Positions 17,472 to 25,546 of a stretch of DNA of 64,000 nucleotides are shown piece by piece. The DNA is taken from NCBI GenBank assembly GCA_050948665.1, contig JBMNEH010000001.1, positions 1,984,001-2,048,000 on the forward strand, read 5' to 3'. The first letter of the stretch is position 1. Each line of letters opens with the position of its first letter. The DNA is from JBMNEH01 sp050948665 (GTDB lineage Bacteria; Bacillota; Clostridia; Christensenellales; UMGS416). Under the pieces are notes generated by a model, which was given only the letters and a program-made list of their open reading frames with translations, was not told the origin of the DNA and did not search any database. The position numbers and the translations under genes are program-made.

Positions 17472-18920
17472 TCAGACCAAATCAATGTAGGCGGCAGCTT
17501 CCTTGCCCGCGATACGGCCGGTGTTCAGGGCAAAGCCCATGGAGTTACCCGGTAACAAGAACATATAGCTGTCGTCATAGATGTTGCATGCGTCCGCGCC
17601 CACGGCATATAGACCGGGTATCGGGTCAAATTCACGGTCACAGCACTCACAATTCTCGTTGATGCGGATGCCGCCAACGGTACCGTAGCCGGAAGGGCGC
17701 AGGGTTGCAGCAAAATAGGGCGCCTGAATAAGGGGGCGCAAATACCGGCGGTCCTTAAAAAATTCTTCATCGCAGGAATCACAGTAGATATTATATGCCT
17801 CTACAGTCTTTCTTAAATTCCGCGCGTGGATTCCGGCCTTTTCTGCCAGATCCTCCATCGTATCCGCCGCAAAGAAGGTGTCAAATCCCTGTACCCTCGC
17901 CTGTTCCAGCCCGTCATAGAAGTCCGATACATCCGGGTTGGTACGGACAAGGCTGGTCACGTCAACGCCGTTGCGGATATAGCCGTGAACAATGGAGGAA
18001 TCCACAACGGAAAAGCATGTCCGCCTTTTCTGATGGGATACGACATTGCCCAGGAATGTTGTGTTCTGCATGTGTTCCTCGTTCATGACCCGCTTTCCGT
18101 TCAGATTGACCAGCAGATTAGGTTGCGTGAACACGTTTGCAACGGAACCCGTAATGGAGCCGCCGTTTTCTACCTCAGCAATCAGCTCCACCCTAACAGG
18201 GGTCTTTTCCGCACCTGCGTCCCAGGCCATCCGCAGTCCGTCTCCCATCAAGCCGGGGATGGCAAAGGAAAACAGGTCTTCGCCGTGAAGAAATCCCGTC
18301 TCCTCTCGGATGAGTACCTTATTTGCGCCGGCGCCGCCAGTCGCCAGTATAACCGCCTTGCAGTCGATGCGTACTTCCCCGCCCGACTTATCGGCGGCAA
18401 CGAGACCGCACACCCTGCCGTCCTTCTTCAGAATCTTCCCCCCGGGGGTCTCCAATAAAAACTGAACGCCCAGTTCCAGAGCCCGCGCATATAAAGCCTT
18501 CACCATGAATGACGCGGCGCGGGGACCAATACTTTGGTTCGTCTTAACGATATGCCAGGTAGGTTCAGATTTGGGGAAGTAGCGGAAGGCGCCCTCAAAT
18601 TCCACGCCCATCTCCTCCAGCCATTCAATGGTATCGGCCGACTGGGCGAAATATCGCTTGACCAGACGGGCGTCCGCATTATAGTGGGTATACTCCATGA
18701 ACATATTGAAGGCTTTTTCTACCGTGATATCCTGCATCTGCCGGCGATGGTACTTCGTGCCGATGCCGAGAGGACCCATGCCCATGTTGGCGGCGCCGCC
18801 CACCGTGGCGGCTTTCTCGCAAACAATGACCCTGGCTCCGCACTCCGCCGCCTGAACCGCTGCGGAGAGACCGGAGGGGCCGCCCGCGATGACCGCTACA
18901 TCGGTTTCATATTTTTTCAT
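17472..18920 (-). CDS. FrdA-like FAD-dependent flavoprotein reductase
   Basis: A 482-aa protein of the fumarate reductase/succinate dehydrogenase flavoprotein superfamily. It has an N-terminal FAD motif VAVIAGGPSGLSAAVQAAEC and GGAANMGMGP, a central AVILATGGAGANK, and C-terminal PSGYGTVGGIRINENCE, GLYAVGADACN and PGNSMGFALNTGRIAG. It lacks a signal peptide and covalent-FMN domain, so it works in the cytoplasm. Relatives reduce C=C bonds of enoates or oxidise ring substrates. Its position first in an operon with an NAD(P)H- and ferredoxin-type electron supply suggests reduction of an unsaturated acid or aromatic-derived enone. It starts after AGGAGG seven bases upstream. Confidence 0.82.
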   Translation of the reverse strand: MKKYETDVAVIAGGPSGLSAAVQAAECGARVIVCEKAATVGGAANMGMGPLGIGTKYHRRQMQDITVEKAFNMFMEYTHYNADARLVKRYFAQSADTIEWLEEMGVEFEGAFRYFPKSEPTWHIVKTNQSIGPRAASFMVKALYARALELGVQFLLETPGGKILKKDGRVCGLVAADKSGGEVRIDCKAVILATGGAGANKVLIREETGFLHGEDLFSFAIPGLMGDGLRMAWDAGAEKTPVRVELIAEVENGGSITGSVANVFTQPNLLVNLNGKRVMNEEHMQNTTFLGNVVSHQKRRTCFSVVDSSIVHGYIRNGVDVTSLVRTNPDVSDFYDGLEQARVQGFDTFFAADTMEDLAEKAGIHARNLRKTVEAYNIYCDSCDEEFFKDRRYLRPLIQAPYFAATLRPSGYGTVGGIRINENCECCDREFDPIPGLYAVGADACNIYDDSYMFLLPGNSMGFALNTGRIAGKEAAAYIDLV

Positions 18921-19180
18921 AACGACCTCCTGATCATAGGTCTCTTAAAAGGATTCGGATTGCGCACATACATCAGACGATCACAGCACAACCGGGGGTT
19001 CGACAGTTGTCTGCACGCCGCCTCCCGGCACGGTCACTTTCGGATCAGAGGCACGGGCCGGCGCTGTTAGGGCTTTGTCCGGCGGACGAGACATTTCCTC
19101 ACTGCTCTCAGTATCCCGTACAGTGCCGAACCCCTTTTTTCATCATTTCTTCTTTTTCGTTTCCGTTTTTCGCTTCGTAT

Positions 19181-20233
19181 TCATGTTTCGGGATGCACTG
19201 CCTTGCTGGTGCGGGCAGACTCTCTCACCGCCTCCATGATTCGTAGCACCCTGCGCACCTGGGCGGTCTTGACTGCCGGTTCCTCCTCGCCGTTCATTGC
19301 CCGAATGAATTGATCGAAGTAATCGCGGTGGCTGACATTGACCTCAGGCAGTGGCTCTTCGATCAGCAGACCGGGGGGAGGGGGACCAAAGCTGCGGGTG
19401 GGACCGGCGGCGGTCATGGTGATCCTGCCGGGTACGTTTTGCAGCAGATGCGCGGTTCGGACGATTTTGCCTTCCCCGTCCCATCCGTCGATGATGGCGC
19501 TTCCTTCATTGCCACCGATGAACCATCCCCGTTTGGGAGTCAGATAATAGGTGCCCAGTTCGATCACACCGGTAACGCCGTTCCCGAATTTGAGCAAAAT
19601 GTTGAAATAATCATCCACCCATTCGTTGATGACATTGCGCAAATCCGCATATAAGCTCACCACCGGCGTGTCCACCATCTCCAGCATCTGGTCGATCAGG
19701 TGTACACCCCAGTCATAGAGCATGCCTCCGCCCATTTCCGGGTAAATATGCCAGTCGTGCATATTCCCGTTAAAACCGTAAAGCTGGCTCTTGATCACAT
19801 AAGGTTGCCCCACCATGCCCCGGTCGTAGACCTCCTTCATAATCCGGAAATCACGGTCCCAGCGGCGCTGATGATGTACCGTGAAAACCACGCCCGCCCT
19901 TTGGGCAGCCTCTGCCATACGGTCGAACTGCGTAACCGTCATGGCAGCCGGCTTTTCACAGATAATATGCTTGCCTGCTGCCGCTGCTTTTTCCACCATC
20001 TCCAGATGGCTGGGATTTGGAGTGGAGATGATAACCGTGTTGATGTCGGCGCGGGACAGCATCTCGTCCATACCGGCGTAGGTTTCAACCCCGGCAGGCA
20101 CGTCCTTCAGCTGTTCGGGATTGATATCCGCCACAGCTGTAAGACGGATCTGCTCCTCGGGGAAGGTCGCCAGCATATCCGCGACACAGTGGCCCATAAA
20201 ACCAAAACCGACGACGCCGAATTTAATTTGCAT
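19181..20233 (-). CDS. DgpA-like Gfo/Idh/MocA oxidoreductase
   Basis: A 350-aa NAD(P)-dependent sugar oxidoreductase. The Rossmann domain begins VGFGFMGHCVADML, with the EKP motif in HIICEKPAAMT (about residue 95), followed by the alpha/beta substrate domain (MGGGMLYDWGVHLIDQ). Three bases separate it from the TIM-barrel gene upstream. In C-glycoside-degrading gut bacteria the equivalent protein (DgpA) oxidises the C3 hydroxyl of the sugar, the step before C-C cleavage; that role is inferred here from the conserved gene trio. Members of this family also act on inositols and deoxysugars, so the substrate is unproven. 260 bp without recognisable features separate it from the FrdA-like gene downstream. 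Confidence 0.78.
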   Translation of the reverse strand: MQIKFGVVGFGFMGHCVADMLATFPEEQIRLTAVADINPEQLKDVPAGVETYAGMDEMLSRADINTVIISTPNPSHLEMVEKAAAAGKHIICEKPAAMTVTQFDRMAEAAQRAGVVFTVHHQRRWDRDFRIMKEVYDRGMVGQPYVIKSQLYGFNGNMHDWHIYPEMGGGMLYDWGVHLIDQMLEMVDTPVVSLYADLRNVINEWVDDYFNILLKFGNGVTGVIELGTYYLTPKRGWFIGGNEGSAIIDGWDGEGKIVRTAHLLQNVPGRITMTAAGPTRSFGPPPPGLLIEEPLPEVNVSHRDYFDQFIRAMNGEEEPAVKTAQVRRVLRIMEAVRESARTSKAVHPET

Positions 20234-20236
20234 AGT

Positions 20237-21295
20237 TCAACCTCCGATTGCTCTTTTCAACGCTTCCTGATGACGGCGAACCTGTTCGATGGAATCCACG
20301 GGACGATCTACTCTGAGATGCTCGCCGCCTTCATACTCGGTAGACAGATAGCCCTTATACCCGGCTTTTTTGAGCGCGTCCACCACCTCGGGAATGGCAG
20401 TAGCGGTTTCCACATAGTCCTCATTGGTATTGTAGCACTTGGCATGGATATGGAAGATGCAGTCGATATTGTCGATAAGATCCTGCGGTTCGGACCAGGA
20501 AAACACGAAACTTTCGCCCGCATAATCTAAATCAACCTGACCCCCGCCGGCGCGCTTGACGGCCTCCATCATTTCGCCCATCCCGTTCGCCATGCGGTAT
20601 TCCATATTCGCCCTGCCCAAATTCAGATCATACCTGATCTTTGTAAAGCTCTTTGCCACACGGTCGGCGTAGAAATCATCCACGATTTGGATACATGCCA
20701 GCTTTGCACCTCGGCGCAGGTACTTTTCCCGAACAACGTCCGGGATATTTTTGCAGAAAATACCCATATCGGGAATAAAGCCAAAGAATTTTGTACCAGT
20801 GCGGGTGATCATTTCCATATAGCCGTCCGCCCAAGAGGAGTTCAAAGAGAAAGGGGCGTGCACCTCCAGGCCGATTTTTACGCCCATCTGCTCCGCGTAT
20901 TCCAAAGAACCCTCGATCACGGGCATTGGGGTGGACACCAGGGTACGCAGGTTGGAAAAACCCAGCATGGACGCCAATCGAATATCCCGCTTCATCATGT
21001 TGACCTGTTCTTTCAAGGTCAGCGTGCGGTTATCATAGAGCTTGAACTCCAAAAACGCGTCATAGCAGGAAGGGTCGAGCTTATATTGTTTGAGCCAACC
21101 AAACCACTTTTCCCGGAACGCCTCTTCCTCGATGGGGAGCGGAAATCTGCGGATCATCTGCTCCGGGAGCAGTTCCACACCTGTGGCACTGGTTCTGGCA
21201 ACCTCCCGCAGGCAATCTTCCAAATCTAACTGCTTATTATAGAATTCGTCCTGATAGCTGTACAGGGAAACGCTTCTTTTGATATCGTAATGCAT
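20237..21295 (-). CDS. C-glycoside deglycosidase alpha subunit-like (DgpC-type TIM barrel)
   Basis: A 352-aa sugar phosphate isomerase/epimerase (xylose-isomerase-like) barrel. Candidate metal ligands are E144 in GLEVHAPF, D176 in FIPDMGIF, H282/H284 in IFHIHAKCYN and E320 in LSTEYEGGEH; H146 is well placed as a catalytic base. In the DgpB-DgpC complexes of puerarin-degrading bacteria this subunit binds divalent metal and eliminates the aglycone from the 3-oxo C-glycoside. It lies 11 bp behind the beta-subunit gene and 3 bp before the DgpA-like gene, the arrangement expected for this enzyme. Without the DUF6379 neighbour it would only be called a generic isomerase. Confidence 0.78.
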   Translation of the reverse strand: MHYDIKRSVSLYSYQDEFYNKQLDLEDCLREVARTSATGVELLPEQMIRRFPLPIEEEAFREKWFGWLKQYKLDPSCYDAFLEFKLYDNRTLTLKEQVNMMKRDIRLASMLGFSNLRTLVSTPMPVIEGSLEYAEQMGVKIGLEVHAPFSLNSSWADGYMEMITRTGTKFFGFIPDMGIFCKNIPDVVREKYLRRGAKLACIQIVDDFYADRVAKSFTKIRYDLNLGRANMEYRMANGMGEMMEAVKRAGGGQVDLDYAGESFVFSWSEPQDLIDNIDCIFHIHAKCYNTNEDYVETATAIPEVVDALKKAGYKGYLSTEYEGGEHLRVDRPVDSIEQVRRHQEALKRAIGG

Positions 21296-21306
21296 GGTAT
21301 TTCTCC

Positions 21307-21699
21307 TTAGATTTCAAAGTCCGCGGAGCAGTCCGCTTCCACCGTAAAGGGCATATAGGAGGGTGCGATAGACTGATGACAATCAATATGATGTTTGCCG
21401 GGTGTCAGGCCGCCTTTTTTCATGACCGTTACGGTAGCGAATTCACCAAATTCCCAGCGATACTCCGGGTCAATCACCGTGCGACATTCGTCCAGTGTGA
21501 ACATCTCCTCATTGACTGTCAGACGCACATCCTCCCGGTCTGCCGTCTTTCCGTCCACAACTACTTTAATGTCTCTCAGGATGGACAAAGTGAAAGAGCG
21601 GTAATACTGAGCTTTGATCTCAAAGCTGTAACCGATGATCTCACCGTCGCGCAACACATTCATAAATGCGTTTGGGTTAAAATACTTTCTTCCGATCAT
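21307..21699 (-). CDS. C-glycoside deglycosidase beta subunit-like (DgpB/DUF6379 type)
   Basis: A 130-aa all-beta protein beginning MIGRKYFNPNAF, followed by IGYSFEIKAQYYRSFTLSIL, DIKVVVDGKTADRED, RWEFGEFATVTVMKKGGLTP and SIAPSYMPFT. This order (YYR, I-V-VDG, WEFGE, GGL-PG-H, I-YMPF) is the hallmark of the small beta subunit of C-glycoside deglycosidases. The subunit pairs with the TIM-barrel alpha subunit and shapes the aglycone site. It starts after GGGAGG and is followed 11 bp later by the alpha-subunit gene. This small protein is the main reason for reading the locus as C-deglycosylation. The actual C-glycoside cannot be deduced. Confidence 0.8.
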   Translation of the reverse strand: MIGRKYFNPNAFMNVLRDGEIIGYSFEIKAQYYRSFTLSILRDIKVVVDGKTADREDVRLTVNEEMFTLDECRTVIDPEYRWEFGEFATVTVMKKGGLTPGKHHIDCHQSIAPSYMPFTVEADCSADFEI

Positions 21700-21876
21700 G
21701 ACGTTCCTCCCAAAGCGATAAAATTACAACGTAAACATAATACGTTCTGTTTTGTCTATCCTCATTCCGATTCTTGTTGCAATGTCACACAAATTTGACC
21801 CATACCAAAGTCGCTTCCGTAAAAAGGACAAAAATCACATGCGTTTCTTGTCGTCCCGTCCCTATGCTTTGCGATA

Positions 21877-24336
21877 TCAGGAATACTGGCAGGTTAAATG
21901 GACATAAGTGATCTCGTTGGGTTCCATGGTGATATCGAATGACAGCCTCCCGTTATCAGCATCCAGCCGCTTCATTGCCATTCCGGGGGTCACGATGCGG
22001 CTTAAATACCGGATCTCGTCCCGGCTCATTTCCTCGGGGCTTGACATGGACACCCATTCATCCTGAAGGCTGCCGCTGCGTTGGTTTACCGTCAACCGTT
22101 TAAGTAGGTATGTCCCGCCCGCTTTGCCGGGCAGGGAGAAATGGATGCTTCGCTTTTTGACATCCTCAAAAAGATTGTTTTGTTCCGAAATCGGGATCTC
22201 ACCCTCCCGCATCAGCGAGTACCTGTGGCTCATATTCTTCAGGTTATGGCATACGATGCGCCAGTTGCCGGAACCATTGTCGGTAATGATATAGCAGTCT
22301 TCCCGCCGGTACACATATCGGCCCAGATGGTTCATGAAATCAAATGCGTAAAATGCCGGCTTTCGAATACCGTCGCGTGATAACAAGCCGCCTCCGCCGT
22401 ACAGGATGGATCGCGTATCTGCGTAGGCGCTGTACAGGTCGGTTCCGACCCAGTAGCCCATCACATCCGCAAGATCAAGGCTCTCCAAAATATCCCGGAC
22501 GAGATATGCACCCTTCATGCAGCTGTCGTTCAGACTGTTCCGGCTAGAGATGGAAAAATTCCACTCGGACACATGCAATTCCTTGTCTGTGAATCCCTCT
22601 TCGTCCATGGCGTCCCGCACAAAGTGCAGGGAGTTATGCAGCAGATTGGCCGCCCGGCTCTGATTTCTGTCCCTGTCCATGGTATACAGTGTATAGGGAT
22701 AGCAGTACAGGGAAATAAAATCCGGATGCTGCTCTTTCTTTTGCCATGCGCGCAGCAGCATTTTGACCTGCTCGCCGCCATAGCGCATGGTCAAACCGCC
22801 GCCACCCAGTTTCGCGCCGGGACACAATTCCCGTATCTGGGCCGCAGCCACGTTGAATCTTTCCAGATACCGTTCCCCCATAGACCTAACCAAATCAGGA
22901 TCCTCTATGGTCCAGTTCTGCTCGCCTTCCGCGCACCAAATCTCAAAATACCAGCTTTCCAGCTGCTCCGCGCTGTATCGGTTCATCAGATGGATTAACA
23001 ATCTACGCATAAAATAACGGATGCTGTCCGCGGATTCATCTACCTGCGCTTTGTCCGTATGGATGACATCAAAGGCGTCGCGCAGCAGAAGCTTTGGTTT
23101 GGGACGCAGCTCGATATAGGGCTTCATGCCGTTTTGAAGCAGGAAATCGATGACCTGATCTAATCTGTTGAAGTTGAAGCCGGTCTCTACGTCACCCAAC
23201 TGCATTCCCGCGGAATGTATATCCCAGAACCGCACATACTCAAAATGGAGCTCCTGCTTTAAAAGTAAAAGGTGTCTTTGGATATCGGACTGTAACAGGT
23301 CCTCCGCCGTACCGATATTGATCATCCGGCACCAGTTGCGCTTAAGCAGCCGCTTAGTGGCGCTTTCTAGCGTAACGGCATGCGTCAACTGATTGACATG
23401 CTTTGTTTCCGGGATAAAGTATCGGTCGAAATGCTGTTCCAGCCGCTTGCGGGTATCCGTTTGTGAGGTTTCGTTCTGGGTCGCTGGACCATGCTGACTG
23501 ATCCACTGACGACGGTATTCCGTCGGGGTCATATTATAAGTCTGCTTGAACGCCTTGTTCAGCGCTGCTGAGGAAGCAAAGCCAGCCTCCGTAGCGATGC
23601 GGACAACAGAAAGATCCGAGTGAAGCAACTGAGAAACCGCATAATTCAATCGCACCTTGCTCAGATACGCGGCAAAGCCCATGCCGAAGTGCCGTTTAAT
23701 ATATTTGGAAAGATAAGTGTAACTCAAATACGTCCGCTTGGCCAGATCCTCCAGGCGAATGGGCTTATCAAAGTTCGTCTGTATGAAGGCGGCGATCTCA
23801 TGTTTTCTGGCATCGAATTTTTGGGTCTCCTCCGGGTAATGATCGTTCTCCCTGTTTAAAAGGAAATCTGTGGTCAAGATGTGTAAAAACTCATAGAAAA
23901 GGCTGTTCAGGTAGATAATGTCCTTGCCCTGTCCGTAATACTCTTCGAAAATGATTTTGCGGAAAATGCGGCGGAGTTCTTCGCAGCCCTCCGTATTTCC
24001 GTCGGTGGTGTTGCACCAGAAGAGCACCATATCCTGCTTCATCAGGGAGCAAAGCCGGGAATAGGAAATGTGGAGAGTGACCCCCAAAAAATCTCCTTCC
24101 GAAAGGTAAGCGTGGTTTTTATCCGCGTTTACCAACAGAAAGTCATCCTTATGCAGACGGCACCGCTTGTCCTCCAGTGTAAACACAGTCGTTCCGTCCA
24201 GAACGTAGAAAAACTCGATGTCTGTATGGGAATGCATAGACGACAATGGCTGAAAAACGAAAGAAAACGTAAACAATATATTTTCCTCCTCTCTCAGCGA
24301 TATCGTGATTATATCAGATTCGCATAGGATAGGCAA
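21877..24336 (-). CDS. AraC regulator fused to a GH39-like domain
   Basis: An 819-aa fusion. Residues 15-100 form a cupin sensor (HSHTDIEFFYVLDG), and residues 180-280 a full AraC DNA-binding domain (RLEDLAKRTYLSYTYLSKYI, VRIATEAGFASSAALNKAFK, MTPTEYRR). From about 310 to the end it is a GH39 (beta-xylosidase-like) barrel plus beta domain. The probable nucleophile E591 is present in HVSEWNF. The usual WNEP acid/base motif is replaced by W467-C-A-E-G, so the catalytic Glu is shifted or absent. The barrel may therefore bind a sugar ligand rather than hydrolyse it. It lies 177 bp upstream of the Dgp-like genes on the same strand and is their likely regulator. Confidence 0.83.
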   Translation of the reverse strand: MPILCESDIITISLREEENILFTFSFVFQPLSSMHSHTDIEFFYVLDGTTVFTLEDKRCRLHKDDFLLVNADKNHAYLSEGDFLGVTLHISYSRLCSLMKQDMVLFWCNTTDGNTEGCEELRRIFRKIIFEEYYGQGKDIIYLNSLFYEFLHILTTDFLLNRENDHYPEETQKFDARKHEIAAFIQTNFDKPIRLEDLAKRTYLSYTYLSKYIKRHFGMGFAAYLSKVRLNYAVSQLLHSDLSVVRIATEAGFASSAALNKAFKQTYNMTPTEYRRQWISQHGPATQNETSQTDTRKRLEQHFDRYFIPETKHVNQLTHAVTLESATKRLLKRNWCRMINIGTAEDLLQSDIQRHLLLLKQELHFEYVRFWDIHSAGMQLGDVETGFNFNRLDQVIDFLLQNGMKPYIELRPKPKLLLRDAFDVIHTDKAQVDESADSIRYFMRRLLIHLMNRYSAEQLESWYFEIWCAEGEQNWTIEDPDLVRSMGERYLERFNVAAAQIRELCPGAKLGGGGLTMRYGGEQVKMLLRAWQKKEQHPDFISLYCYPYTLYTMDRDRNQSRAANLLHNSLHFVRDAMDEEGFTDKELHVSEWNFSISSRNSLNDSCMKGAYLVRDILESLDLADVMGYWVGTDLYSAYADTRSILYGGGGLLSRDGIRKPAFYAFDFMNHLGRYVYRREDCYIITDNGSGNWRIVCHNLKNMSHRYSLMREGEIPISEQNNLFEDVKKRSIHFSLPGKAGGTYLLKRLTVNQRSGSLQDEWVSMSSPEEMSRDEIRYLSRIVTPGMAMKRLDADNGRLSFDITMEPNEITYVHLTCQYS

Positions 24337-24359
24337 AACGGAGTTCAGATACGTACATC

Positions 24360-24402
24360 AAAAAGCAACCGGGATCCAGCGTTCGCGCCGGATCCCGGTT
24401 GC
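24360..24402 (-). terminator. Terminator after the flavodoxin-like gene
   Basis: On the minus strand the 13-bp stem GCAACCGGGATCC / GGATCCCGGTTGC is followed by TTTTT. It begins 2 bp past the stop codon and separates this gene from the AraC-GH39 gene. Confidence 0.88.
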
Positions 24403-24404
24403 GA

Positions 24405-25409
24405 TTATTTCAGTTTTACGTTATGATGCGCGGTCTCATCTACAGGCCAGGGAGGTCGGTCAAAATCCGCAAAGGGCTGTTTCAGCTCCTTCAGATTCCG
24501 GATGGTACCGGAAGGCTGGGCCTGGGTCTTGATTTCGATGGAATGTTCCAGCTTGCCGTCCCAGCGCAGGCGGCTGCGGTCCAGCTCCTCGGGGACATAT
24601 TCCACATGGATTCTGCCGTCTATGATCTGCAGGCTGCCTCGGATACCGCAAACAACGCAATCCACGGATCGCCTGTCACGGGAAACCTGCAAGAGACGGG
24701 TATGGCAGACAGGGCAACACCCCTCTTCATCGCCCCGCCATGCGGTCCTCTCTTCCTCGGACTCGGCGTTGACGGAAGCGACAATGTTCCTGCCGACTTT
24801 TTTCATGCGTTCCATCATGACGGGGTTGCCTGCTACGTTCTCGAAAGCCATTGCGCCGTGGTACTCTACGGTGTCCACCACATCGATCCCCAGAGGGAAA
24901 GTGAACTCAAACATCATGGGCAGCGTCAGCACGATCCAGTTCTCAGTCATGGCACCGCCGACCGAGATGAGCGCCGCGCTGCGCTTTTTGAAAGAGCGGA
25001 TGTCAGGCAGTTTCTCTTCAGGCAGGCCTGCCGCAAGTCCTTCCTCATATGCGGCCTTTCGGAAGGTGATGTCATGGCTGGGGCCGATGCGGTCGCAGAC
25101 GGTCTTAAAGCGCCCGGTTACTGAAGTTTCATAGGTGGGGCATGCCAGGATTACCGCATCGGATTGCATGATGCTCTCGTCCAAAATGTCAAAATCGTCA
25201 TGTCGGACGCAATAGCCCCGCCCTCTGCCGGTCATCATGCCCACAGTGCAGGCGATACAGCCAGTGCAGTTGGAAATATTCAAGTCGTCCGCCCGCAGAA
25301 AAGCGGTCTCGTATCCCGCTTCCTCACAGACCATCAATGCCTGTTTGACCATAACGTCGCAGTTGCCCACCTTTCTGCCAAAAGAGACTCCCAGTACTTT
25401 TTTAGCCAT
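24405..25409 (-). CDS. Flavodoxin-like NAD(P)H-dependent FMN reductase with zinc-ribbon tail
   Basis: A 334-aa protein. Residues 1-190 follow the NADPH-dependent FMN reductase/iron-sulfur flavoprotein pattern (KKVLGVSFGRKVGNCDVMV, ISNCTGCIACTVG with a Cys-rich insertion, ILACPTYETSVTGRFK). Around residue 230 a CPVCHTR...VDCVVCG zinc-ribbon-like motif appears, which is unusual for the family. The ATG at 25409 follows AGGAGAAG and is preferred over the upstream start at 25454. It probably delivers electrons to a neighbouring oxidoreductase or reduces a quinone-like or aromatic substrate. It sits between the Dgp-like locus and a second Gfo/Idh/MocA gene. Confidence 0.75.
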   Translation of the reverse strand: MAKKVLGVSFGRKVGNCDVMVKQALMVCEEAGYETAFLRADDLNISNCTGCIACTVGMMTGRGRGYCVRHDDFDILDESIMQSDAVILACPTYETSVTGRFKTVCDRIGPSHDITFRKAAYEEGLAAGLPEEKLPDIRSFKKRSAALISVGGAMTENWIVLTLPMMFEFTFPLGIDVVDTVEYHGAMAFENVAGNPVMMERMKKVGRNIVASVNAESEEERTAWRGDEEGCCPVCHTRLLQVSRDRRSVDCVVCGIRGSLQIIDGRIHVEYVPEELDRSRLRWDGKLEHSIEIKTQAQPSGTIRNLKELKQPFADFDRPPWPVDETAHHNVKLK

Positions 25410-25443
25410 ATACTTCTCCTTTTCTTTGGAGGACCGGTGCCGT

Positions 25444-25449
25444 ATTATA
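25444..25449 (-). promoter_or_regulatory. Possible -10 element for the flavodoxin-like gene
   Basis: TATAAT on the minus strand, 35 bp before the ATG. The -35 region is poor, which may mean an activator is needed. Confidence 0.4.
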
Positions 25450-25546
25450 CACATACTGTCGGGAACCTTATGGATCCTCCGGCTGTCACGATTGCAAAAT
25501 TTATTGAAGTTTCGCGCCTATGAAGGTTGCGGCGTCGTATTTCTCT

